Part shown: positions 1 through 5,225 of the stretch, piece by piece
Numbering within the stretch: the stretch's first letter is position 1
Layout: each line of letters starts with the position of its first letter
NCBI GenBank assembly: GCA_023403475.1
Contig: JAEYEL010000212.1
Span: 1-6,045 of the forward strand
Reading direction: 5' to 3'
Length of the DNA stretch: 6,045 nt
Origin: Actinomycetes bacterium
GTDB lineage: Bacteria; Actinomycetota; Coriobacteriia; Coriobacteriales; Eggerthellaceae
Notes under the pieces: generated by a model
Databases searched by the model: none
Told to the model about the DNA's origin: nothing
The model's input: only the letters and a program-made list of their open reading frames with translations
Position numbers and translations under genes: made by a program

Positions 1-365
1 TCGACATGAAGGTGAAGCTGCTCGAGCATGAGCGGGCGATGAAGGACGGGTTCAGGCGCCCGAAGGAGGGCACGGCTCTCGTCGGCGTTCCGAACGCCTC
101 GCGCATGGGGCACGGAGCGGAGTACGCGTTTTCCGACCTGAGCGACGACGACAGGTACGCCGTCCTGGAGGCTCGCGACGAGTCGTTTTCGGGCGTGTTC
201 TTCGTCGGTGTTATCTCCACCGGCGTCTACTGCCGTCCGGGGTGCCGCGCGAAGGTTCCCATGAGGAAGAACTGCCGCTTCTTCGCGACTGCTGCGGACG
301 CCGAGGCGGCGGGGTTTCGGGCGTGCAAGCTCTGCAAGCCCGGTGCTTTGAAGGCAGGCGCGTAG
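1..365 (+). CDS. Ogt/MGMT C-terminal end fused to Ada metal-binding methyl-acceptor domain (5' partial)
   Basis: The reading frame is open from the left edge (first full codon at 3-5), so the gene probably begins upstream. The first visible residues, DMKVKLLEHE followed about 10 residues later by PKEGTAL, resemble the C-terminal tail of O6-alkylguanine-DNA alkyltransferases (typically GGxDxKxxLLxxE ... PxKGTAL). After a short linker comes an Ada zinc domain, from about DDRYAVLEARD to CKLCKP. Counting the ATG at 6 as residue 1, it has cysteines at 76, 80, 107 and 110, with spacings 4-27-3, the same as C38/C42/C69/C72 of E. coli Ada. C76 in YCRPGC matches the residue that accepts a methyl group from DNA phosphotriesters. 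The domain order is reversed relative to E. coli Ada and no AraC HTH follows before the stop. An alternative is a stand-alone Ada domain starting at the ATG at 105, but I see no convincing Shine-Dalgarno there. The Ada domain is secure; the fusion is inferred from about 25 residues. Confidence 0.82.
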   Translation, partial: DMKVKLLEHERAMKDGFRRPKEGTALVGVPNASRMGHGAEYAFSDLSDDDRYAVLEARDESFSGVFFVGVISTGVYCRPGCRAKVPMRKNCRFFATAADAEAAGFRACKLCKPGALKAGA

Positions 366-366
366 C

Positions 367-1053
367 ATGGCCCGCTACTTCGAATACGGGGACGAGGCCG
401 TGGAGCACCTGAAGAAGCGGGATGCGAAGCTGGCCGCCGCCATCGACGCCGTTGGCCATGTGTACCGCGAGATGGAAGAGGGTGACCTGTTCAGCGGCGT
501 CGTGCATCATATTATCGGGCAGCAGGTGTCTTCCGCCGCGCAGGCCACCGTATGGGCGCGTTTACGCGACGGCCTTGGTGCGGTGACGCCCGCTGCGGTG
601 AGCGGGGCCACGGTGGACAAGCTACAGTCGTGCGGCACGACGTTCAAGAAGGCCGAATACATCAAACGCTTCGCAGACAAGGTCGTGTCGGGCGAGTTCG
701 ACATCGACGCCGTCGAGCATATGGACGATGCCCGTGCCATAGAGGCACTCAGCTCGCTGCCGGGAATAGGCACGTGGACAGCCGAGATGCTGCTTTTGTT
801 CAACCTCGGCCGTCCGGACATCCTAAGTTTCGGAGACTTGGCCATCCACCGCGGAATGCGCATGGTCTACCACCACCGCAAGGTCACGCGCCCGATGTTC
901 GAGAGGTACCGTCGCCGCTACAGCCCCTACGGTAGCGTGGCGAGCCTGTATCTATGGGCGATTTCCCATATGGACGTGCCCGGCTACGATCACGACTGGG
1001 CACCCATGACCGAAGCGCAGAAGAGAGCCGCCAAAAAGAAACGCCGCTCCTAG
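367..1053 (+). CDS. alkA: AlkA-like DNA-3-methyladenine glycosylase (HhH-GPD superfamily)
   Basis: This 228-residue protein is a monofunctional base-excision glycosylase of the AlkA/Mag type, which removes 3-methyladenine and other N-alkylated purines. The HhH-GPD fold is recognised from IIGQQVSSAAQATVWARL at 49-66, the helix-hairpin-helix LPGIGTWTA at 131-139, and FGDLAIHRG downstream, where D157 is the expected catalytic aspartate. It lacks the extra N-terminal domain of E. coli AlkA, so it is the compact form. The basic C-terminal tail (KRAAKKKRRS) could add DNA contacts. The ATG lies one base after the stop of the Ada-domain gene, which points to co-transcription and translational coupling; the SD is weak (AAGGCAGG at 351-358). 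The neighbour deals with alkylated DNA by a different chemistry, supporting the function. No clear terminator follows. The family call is firm; exact substrate range cannot be read from sequence. Confidence 0.9.
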   Translation: MARYFEYGDEAVEHLKKRDAKLAAAIDAVGHVYREMEEGDLFSGVVHHIIGQQVSSAAQATVWARLRDGLGAVTPAAVSGATVDKLQSCGTTFKKAEYIKRFADKVVSGEFDIDAVEHMDDARAIEALSSLPGIGTWTAEMLLLFNLGRPDILSFGDLAIHRGMRMVYHHRKVTRPMFERYRRRYSPYGSVASLYLWAISHMDVPGYDHDWAPMTEAQKRAAKKKRRS

Positions 1054-1176
1054 CGACCGTAGCACCCGGCAAAGCGATGCGCCCGGCACCGTAGTGTCTC
1101 ATGAAGCTGGCGCTCTCTTATGGGATTTGCGCGATTCTTCACTGCTAGAGCCTTCCGGCAGAAAGCATGCACAGCT

Positions 1177-1203
1177 CTGTTAAGAATTCGGAGTTGAGGG
1201 GAA
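1177..1203 (+). repeat. 27-bp repeat, copy 1 (direct)
   Basis: The 27 bases, beginning CTGTTAAGAATTCGG and ending TTGAGGGGAA, are identical to those at 1237-1263, exactly 60 bp downstream. The core contains the palindrome GAATTC. The function is unknown; it may belong to an interspersed intergenic family. Confidence 0.95.
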
Positions 1204-1236
1204 AGAGGGGGCCTCGAACACGGAAACCGCGAATTC

Positions 1237-1263
1237 CTGTTAAGAATTCGGAGTTGAGGGGAA
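1237..1263 (+). repeat. 27-bp repeat, copy 2 (direct)
   Basis: Identical over 27 bases to copy 1. The flanks on either side differ, so the duplication is confined to the 27-mer rather than being part of a longer tandem unit. It faces the inverted copy at 1365-1388 across about 100 bases. Confidence 0.95.
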
Positions 1264-1336
1264 GCCGAAGACCCGCCATCAGGCGTTTTGCAGCGACGCC
1301 GTACCGCAGCCCCGCCGAGCCCTTCGCATAACCGCA

Positions 1337-1356
1337 GGTCGGCGCCTTCGCCGACC
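1337..1356. repeat. Perfect 8-bp hairpin inside the inverted repeat pair
   Basis: GGTCGGCG at 1337-1344 is the exact reverse complement of CGCCGACC at 1349-1356, with a 4-base loop (CCTT). No T-run follows on either strand, so it is not a classic terminator. It sits inside the larger inverted repeat 1239-1388. Confidence 0.8.
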
Positions 1357-1364
1357 CTCCGAGC

Positions 1365-1388
1365 TCCCCTCAATTCCGAATTCTTAAC
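1365..1388 (-). repeat. Third copy of the repeat, inverted
   Basis: The reverse complement of 1365-1388 matches 24 bases of the 27-mer (1239-1262) with one substitution (GGAATT instead of GGAGTT). Copies 2 and 3 could pair in RNA as a long stem enclosing about 102 bases, which themselves contain the perfect hairpin at 1337-1356. Confidence 0.92.
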
Positions 1389-1433
1389 GCAAACGGGGCA
1401 ATCTTGCGTTTCGCCTCCCTCGATTCTTGCCTG

Positions 1434-1449
1434 CGGGTTGTCTAACCCG
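1434..1449. repeat. Perfect 6-bp hairpin, 4-base loop
   Basis: CGGGTT at 1434-1439 pairs with AACCCG at 1444-1449 around the loop GTCT. It directly overlaps the first unit of the 66-bp-spaced duplication. Confidence 0.65.
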
Positions 1450-1531
1450 TGCTGCTCGTCGCATGATCGCGTCCATGTTCGCGAGGGTCGGGCTGCTGGC
1501 GGGTCACCCGACCCGTGCTGCTCGCTGCATG
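1445..1531 (+). repeat. Two units of a roughly 21-bp direct repeat, 66 bp apart
   Basis: ACCCGTGCTGCTCG occurs exactly at 1445-1458 and 1511-1524, and each is followed, after a TC/CT swap, by GCATG, giving 19 matches of 21. The second unit begins inside the right arm of the hairpin at 1485-1514, and the first begins inside the right arm of the hairpin at 1434-1449, so the same repeat-plus-hairpin arrangement recurs. Confidence 0.85.
1485..1514. repeat. Perfect 8-bp hairpin, 14-base loop
   Basis: GGGTCGGG at 1485-1492 is the exact reverse complement of CCCGACCC at 1507-1514. No T-tract follows on either strand. Its right arm overlaps the second unit of the ACCCGTGCTGCTCG repeat. Confidence 0.75.
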
Positions 1532-1616
1532 TCCACGCTCTGCAAGAAGCTCGTCGTCGAAGAGGTTCGTCGTCGAGGTTGTGCGATCGATGGTATCCTG
1601 CGCCCTGCGCGATGCA

Positions 1617-1646
1617 ATTATCAAGAGGGAAATGAGCAATTTTCAA
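1617..1646 (-). promoter_or_regulatory. Possible sigma70-type promoter reading leftwards
   Basis: On the minus strand TTGAAA (1646-1641) and GATAAT (1622-1617) each match the -35 and -10 consensus at 5 of 6 positions, separated by 18 bases. It lies in a short A+T-rich patch just outside the IS remnant and would transcribe into the structured repeats, where I see no gene. An A+T-rich patch can produce such a match by chance. Confidence 0.3.
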
Positions 1647-1660
1647 GCAGAAGCTAGGTG

Positions 1661-1678
1661 GTGTCGTCACAAGATGTG
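1661..1678 (+). repeat. IS terminal inverted repeat, left
   Basis: GTGTCGTCACAAGATGTG matches the reverse complement of 2142-2159 at 15 of 18 positions, with differences at positions 5, 11 and 14. It contains the transposase stop codon. Confidence 0.85.
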
Positions 1679-2097
1679 TAGCCAAAGTGTGATGTATCTG
1701 ATCTGGACTGCGGCCTCGAAGCCGACCGTCCGCTTGCAGTAGCGGGTCGCCAGGCCACGCCACCTCTTTATCTTCCCGAAGGCGTTCCCCACGAGGTGGC
1801 GCCGCTTGCATACGTGCCGGTCGAACCCCCGCTGCACCAGGCGGTTTCGCCTAGGCGGGACGACGGGCTCGGCCCCGCAGGCCCTCGCGGCCTCCGGGCA
1901 GGCCTTCGAGTCGTAGCCCCTGTCGGCAAGCGCGCAACCGGCGCGGAACCCCTCCACTAGCCCCGCAAGATGGCGTTCACGAACCTGCAGTTGTCCTCGG
2001 CGATCCCTCCCCACTGGCCTCTCTGACCCGGGAGCAGGGGCGATATTATCGACCATGCCCTGTCGTCGATGTCGTGCCGGTGGTGGGGGGCTTCCAT
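1667..2097 (-). pseudogene. IS5-family DDE transposase, central deletion and catalytic Glu lost
   Basis: The N-terminal piece starts at the ATG at 2097 and reads RHDIDDRAWSIISPLLPGQ then GGIAEDNCRFVNAILRG before TAG at 1959-1957 (46 residues). This is the usual start of IS427-like transposases. The C-terminal piece runs in another frame from about 1960 to the TGA at 1669-1667 (97 residues): LVEGFRAGCALADRGYDSK, then VVPPRRNR, KRRHLVGNAFGKIKRWRGL and QIRYITLWLHIL. ADRGYD supplies the second catalytic Asp. The expected central part, about a hundred or more residues with the first Asp, is absent, so the two halves meet near 1960-1963. Members of this group often use a programmed frameshift, which may explain some of the frame difference but not the missing centre. 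In the usual (H)LVExxF motif the catalytic Glu is replaced by Gly (codon at 1789-1787). The gene is dead. Confidence 0.88.
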
Positions 2098-2141
2098 GGG
2101 AGATCTTTTCGCAGGGGGCTTTCACATCTCCTCCATTATGC

Positions 2142-2159
2142 CACAACTCGTGACAACAC
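2142..2159 (-). repeat. IS terminal inverted repeat, right
   Basis: Read on the minus strand it is GTGTTGTCACGAGTTGTG, the partner of 1661-1678. It lies upstream of the transposase start. Confidence 0.85.
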
Positions 2160-2161
2160 TA

Positions 2162-2205
2162 TTTAGGCGTTTTTTGCAAGTTTAGGCAATTTTTGTATCT
2201 TTAGG
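2162..2205 (+). repeat. TTTAGG repeated with a 19-bp period
   Basis: TTTAGG begins at 2162, 2181 and 2200, exactly 19 bp apart. The first two full units (TTTAGGCGTTTTTTGCAAG and TTTAGGCAATTTTTGTATC) match at 13 of 19 positions. The block is much richer in A+T than its surroundings and abuts the right end of the IS remnant. It could be a small iteron-like or regulator-binding array, or simple chance. Confidence 0.6.
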
Positions 2206-2321
2206 GATCGCAGATCGCAGAGCGCGCCGCAGCTCGACAATTGCGACCCTCTCGAACGCACCGTGCGCCTGCCCTTTGAGGCGGGTTGCCCCGTAGCACC
2301 TCGGCATCGCGACGTATACGC

Positions 2322-2353
2322 AAAAGGGGCTGCGGCTCGAAAGTCGCAGCCCC
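2322..2353 (-). terminator. Rho-independent terminator of the hspR-clpB transcript
   Basis: On the minus strand GGGGCTGCG (2353-2345) pairs with CGCAGCCCC (2334-2326). The stem is extended by two more pairs past one A-C mismatch and closed by a UUCG tetraloop (2341-2338), then followed directly by TTTT (2325-2322). It lies 107 bp beyond the clpB stop. The same hairpin on the plus strand lacks a T-run, so it works leftwards. Confidence 0.85.
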
Positions 2354-2431
2354 CTGTTGGCATCCCTTGTTGTTACCTCTTGCTAGCGCCCCCTTGCTGG
2401 CATCCTTTGTCGCAGCCCCTTGCCAGCGCGC
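2343..2431. repeat. GC-rich imperfect tandem repeat downstream of clpB
   Basis: Two units of about 40 bp (2350-2388 and 2389-2429) align well, each with the pattern CCCCCT..TGGCATCC...TTGT...CCTCTTGC.AGCGC or a close variant. Separately, GTCGCAGCCCC occurs exactly at 2343-2353 and 2409-2419. That 11-mer is one arm of the terminator, so the terminator arm has a second copy upstream in the transcript that could pair with the same partner. Confidence 0.7.
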
Positions 2432-2460
2432 CCAAATGCACTCCCGGCTTGCAAAAGCCC

Positions 2461-5184
2461 TTACGACAAGCCTTCCTCCAAGGCGGCCATGTCCAGATCG
2501 AGGGGGGCTTCTATGCGACAAGTATAGTTGCCGTCCTCGCCTATGTCCACGAGCACGTGGCTGCGGTCGTGCAGCTCGCCGCGCACCACCTTCTCGGCTA
2601 TGCGGTCAACAACCTCCTTCTGGATAAGGCGCTTCAGCGGGCGGGCACCGTACACCGGATCGAAGCCGTCGATAGCCAGATGCTCCATAGCGGCAGGCGT
2701 CACGTCGAGCGTGATGCGACGATCCTCCAAACGACGGCGAACCTCTTCGAGCTGCAGTTCCACAATGGGCTCGATGGTCTCGATGGAAAGAGCATTGAAC
2801 GTGATCACGTCATCGATGCGGTTCAAAAACTCCGGCCTGAACGTGGCGCGCAGCGCATCGTTTATCTTCTGCGACAGCTCGGCTAGGCGCTTCGCACCCG
2901 TTGCCACGTCGGAGCTCATCATATCCTCCATGACCTTGCCCATAGACTCGCTGCCCGTGCTGCCTTGGTTCGCATATTCGCGAATGGTCTGCGAACCCAC
3001 GTTGCTCGTCATGATGATGATGGCGTTCTTGAAGCTCACCACGCGGCCTTGCCCGTCAGTCAAGCGCCCGTCGTCAAGCACCTGCAGAAGCACGTTGAAC
3101 ACGTCGGGGTGGGCCTTCTCTATCTCATCGAGCAGCACCACCGAATAGGGCTTGCGGCGCACGGCCTCGGTCAGCTGGCCGCCCTCGTCGTAACCCACGT
3201 ATCCCGGAGGCGCTCCTATCAGGCGCTGCACGGAAAACTTCTCCATGTACTCCGATATGTCGATGCGTACCATGGCTTTTTCGCTGTCGAACAGGTATTC
3301 CGCAAGCGCCTTCGCCAGCTCGGTCTTGCCCACACCCGTAGGACCTAGGAACAGGAAGCTGCCGATGGGGCGGTTCGGGTCGGAAAGCCCCGCGCGGTTT
3401 CGCCGGATGGCGCCCGCCACAGCGGAAACCGCCTCGTCCTGACCCACCACGCGCTCACACAGCTTATCTTCCAAATCGACCAGCTTGGCCATCTCTCCCT
3501 GCATCATCTTCTGTACGGGAATGCCCGTCCACGCCGAAACCACCTCGGCTATCTCGTCTTCCGAGACCTCTTCCTTCAAGATGGCGCCGTCCTGCTGCTT
3601 CAGGTTGAGCGTCTCTTCGGCCTCGTGCAGCCTACGCTGCAAATCGGGAATACGCGCGTAACGAATCTCAGACGCCCGCGAAAGGTCGCCCTCGCGCGTG
3701 GCGCGCTCCTCCTCAAGCTGAGCGCCTTCCAGCTCGGCTTTCAGGTTCTGCACGTTCTCGATGACGTCCTTCTCATTCTGCCATTCGGCCTTGCGGCTGT
3801 CCAAATCTTCGCGAGCTGCGGCTATATCGCGGCGCAGCGCTTCAAGACGCTCCTTCGAGGCATCGTCGCTCTCCTTCATGAGCGCCTGTTCCTCTATCTG
3901 CATCTGCGTGAGCTTGCGTTCGGCCATGTCAACCTCTTCAGGCATGGAATCGATCTCGATGCGCAAGCGGCTGGCCGCTTCGTCCATAAGGTCAATGGCC
4001 TTGTCGGGCAGGAAACGGTCGGAAATGTAGCGGTTCGAAAGCTCGGCCGCCGCTACGATGGCGCTGTCGGTGATGCGCACGCCGTGATGGATCTCGTATT
4101 TCTCCTTCAGGCCGCGCAGAATGGCAATGGTATCTTCCACGGAAGGCTCGCCCACCAGCACCGGCTGGAAACGACGCTCGAGCGCGGCGTCCTTTTCCAC
4201 GTACTTGCGGTACTCGTCAAGCGTGGTGGCGCCAATGGCATGCAGCTCGCCGCGAGCCAGCGCAGGCTTGAGCATGTTGCCCGCGTCAAGTGAGCTATCG
4301 CCCGTGGAACCGGCGCCCACGATGGTGTGCAGCTCGTCGATGAACAGAATGACCTGCCCTTCGCTCTGCTTCACCTCGCGCAGCACCGCCTTCAGCCTGT
4401 CCTCGAACTCGCCACGGTATTTCGCGCCGGCCATCATGGCGCCCAAATCGAGCGACACGATGTCTCTGTCCTTCAAACTGGAAGGCACGTCGCCCGCCAC
4501 GATGCGCTGAGCCAGTCCTTCGACGATGGCCGTTTTGCCCGTGCCGGGCTCGCCGATGAGCACCGGGTTGTTCTTCGTGCGGCGGGAAAGCACCTGAATG
4601 GTACGGCGAATTTCCTCCGAACGGCCGATGACCGGGTCGAGCTTGCCTTCGCGCGCTTGCTGCGTGAGGTTCTGCCCGTACTGTTCCAAAGCCTCGAACT
4701 GGGCTTTCTCCTGCGGGTCAGTCACGCGCGTGTCGCCGCGCAGCTCTTCGTAGGCCGCCTCGATGTTCTTGCGCGTCACGCCGGCCACACCGAGCACCTT
4801 ACCCGCAGCGCCCTTATCCTCCGAAAGCGCGATGAGCAGATGCTCGCTTGTGGCGTAGCTGTCGCCCAGCTTCTCGGCAATCTTCACCGCATTGTCTATA
4901 AGGCCAAGCAGCGCAGGCCCCGGCGCACCTGCCATCATCATGGAACTCGAAGAAACCTTCGGCATGCGTGCGATTTCCGCATCCACGTTGCTTGCCAGCT
5001 GGCGCGGGTCGGCGCCGATGCGCTTGATGATGGCCGAAAGGTTGTTCTCCTTCGATTCCAGCAACGCTTTCAGCATATGTATAGGCTCCGCTTGGGAAGC
5101 TTCGTTCTCAGACGCAATGACGATGGTCTGCTGCAGAGCTTCCTGGGCGGTTATTGCCAGTTTGTTCAAATTACCCATGTTCAT
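2461..5184 (-). CDS. clpB: ClpB protein disaggregase (Hsp100, AAA+)
   Basis: This 907-residue cytoplasmic hexameric ATPase threads aggregated proteins through its pore, working with DnaK/DnaJ/GrpE. In order: Clp N-domain (about 6-150); first AAA+ module with Walker A GEPGTGKT 211-218, pore loop KYRGEFEDRL 255-264, Walker B VILFIDE 278-284 and arginines ERRF 336-339; the coiled-coil middle domain that contacts DnaK (about 405-535); second AAA+ module with Walker A GPTGVGKT 614-621, pore loop GYVGYDEGG 661-669, Walker B VVLLDE 682-687, FRPEFLNRID 782-791 and sensor-2 GARPLKR 846-852. All ATPase motifs are intact. The start is the ATG at 5184, preceded by AAGGAGG; an in-frame TTG at 5214 lies upstream of that SD and is rejected. 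It is some 40-50 residues longer than usual, about 24 of them between TSNVG and FRPEF. It lies 41 bp after hspR, is probably co-transcribed with it, and ends at a clear terminator. Confidence 0.98.
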   Translation of the reverse strand: MNMGNLNKLAITAQEALQQTIVIASENEASQAEPIHMLKALLESKENNLSAIIKRIGADPRQLASNVDAEIARMPKVSSSSMMMAGAPGPALLGLIDNAVKIAEKLGDSYATSEHLLIALSEDKGAAGKVLGVAGVTRKNIEAAYEELRGDTRVTDPQEKAQFEALEQYGQNLTQQAREGKLDPVIGRSEEIRRTIQVLSRRTKNNPVLIGEPGTGKTAIVEGLAQRIVAGDVPSSLKDRDIVSLDLGAMMAGAKYRGEFEDRLKAVLREVKQSEGQVILFIDELHTIVGAGSTGDSSLDAGNMLKPALARGELHAIGATTLDEYRKYVEKDAALERRFQPVLVGEPSVEDTIAILRGLKEKYEIHHGVRITDSAIVAAAELSNRYISDRFLPDKAIDLMDEAASRLRIEIDSMPEEVDMAERKLTQMQIEEQALMKESDDASKERLEALRRDIAAAREDLDSRKAEWQNEKDVIENVQNLKAELEGAQLEEERATREGDLSRASEIRYARIPDLQRRLHEAEETLNLKQQDGAILKEEVSEDEIAEVVSAWTGIPVQKMMQGEMAKLVDLEDKLCERVVGQDEAVSAVAGAIRRNRAGLSDPNRPIGSFLFLGPTGVGKTELAKALAEYLFDSEKAMVRIDISEYMEKFSVQRLIGAPPGYVGYDEGGQLTEAVRRKPYSVVLLDEIEKAHPDVFNVLLQVLDDGRLTDGQGRVVSFKNAIIIMTSNVGSQTIREYANQGSTGSESMGKVMEDMMSSDVATGAKRLAELSQKINDALRATFRPEFLNRIDDVITFNALSIETIEPIVELQLEEVRRRLEDRRITLDVTPAAMEHLAIDGFDPVYGARPLKRLIQKEVVDRIAEKVVRGELHDRSHVLVDIGEDGNYTCRIEAPLDLDMAALEEGLS

Positions 5185-5193
5185 AGTAGGAAT

Positions 5194-5200
5194 CCTCCTT
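5194..5200 (-). promoter_or_regulatory. Shine-Dalgarno of clpB
   Basis: AAGGAGG on the minus strand, 9 bases before the ATG at 5184, is a near-perfect ribosome binding site. It fixes the start at MNMGNLNKL rather than at the in-frame TTG 30 bases upstream. An ATG two codons in (5178) is a less well spaced alternative. Confidence 0.9.
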
Positions 5201-5209
5201 TTCGCGGGT

Positions 5210-5222
5210 CCCAAATTTTGGG
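5210..5222. promoter_or_regulatory. Small palindrome in the hspR-clpB gap, possible operator
   Basis: CCCAAA (5210-5215) and TTTGGG (5217-5222) form a perfect inverted repeat around one base, between the hspR stop and the clpB SD. It does not match the HAIR, CIRCE or CtsR sites. It could be a protein site, a weak RNA structure or chance. Confidence 0.3.
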
Positions 5223-5225
5223 CGG

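Larger units (their letters stand above)
1054..1657. other. Gene-free, repeat-rich intergenic region left of the IS remnant
   Basis: About 600 bp with no recognisable gene. Several open frames cross it on both strands, including a 253-codon minus-strand frame (1050-1811), but they run across repeats and the IS end, contain no family motif, and look like by-products of high GC. The region carries a 27-bp repeat in three copies, perfect hairpins at 1337-1356, 1386-1410, 1434-1449 and 1485-1514, a 66-bp-spaced duplication, and an A+T-rich patch at 1612-1655 that could hold a promoter. No tRNA or rRNA was seen. Confidence 0.7.
1658..2162 (-). mobile_element. Internally deleted IS5-family (IS427-like) insertion sequence remnant
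   Basis: This roughly 505-bp element is bounded by imperfect terminal inverted repeats (1661-1678 and 2142-2159, 15 of 18 matching). Inside are the two ends of an IS5-family transposase on the minus strand, with the centre missing. The transposase stop (1667-1669) lies inside the left repeat, as is common in this group. Flanking CTAG (1654-1657) and TTAG (2163-2166) both fit the YTAR-type target and share TAG, and they may be a decayed target duplication. The exact outer ends are uncertain by a few bases. The element cannot move by itself but might be cross-mobilised by an intact relative. Confidence 0.85.
2206..2460. other. Non-coding region between IS remnant and clpB
   Basis: No gene is recognised. 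Beyond the 19-bp-period block, the stretch 2206-2320 shows nothing I can name. The clpB-proximal part holds the terminator and a GC-rich imperfect tandem repeat, and would be the 3' untranslated region of the clpB transcript. Open frames here on both strands lack family motifs and are ascribed to base composition. Confidence 0.65.

Noticed and set aside
1177..1388. CRISPR array
   Set aside because: Only two direct copies and one inverted copy are present. There is no run of regularly spaced repeats and no cas gene nearby.
1288..1742. Short plus-strand frames in the repeat region (starting at 1288, 1427 and 1515)
   Set aside because: They have no recognisable family and no good SD, their Arg/Ser/Ala-rich composition is typical of non-coding GC-rich sequence, and they overlap each other.
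1050..1811. 253-codon minus-strand open frame across the repeat region and IS end
   Set aside because: It spans three unrelated sequence blocks (repeats, hairpins, IS terminus). Its repeated peptide (SPQLRILNR) is just the translated DNA repeat, it has no domain motif, and it overlaps the transposase remnant in another frame.
2201..2521. Minus-strand frame overlapping the 3' end of clpB and the tandem repeats
   Set aside because: Its peptide repeats mirror the DNA tandem repeat; it overlaps the terminator and clpB and has no known motif.
4262..4294. CTTGAGC...TCAAGTGAG, resembling an HspR HAIR site
   Set aside because: It lies inside clpB coding sequence, and the half-sites and spacing do not match CTTGAGT-N7-ACTCAAG.
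5185..5214. In-frame upstream start (TTG at 5214) giving a 917-residue ClpB
   Set aside because: The strong SD AAGGAGG lies downstream of this TTG, and the conserved ClpB N-terminus begins at the ATG at 5184.
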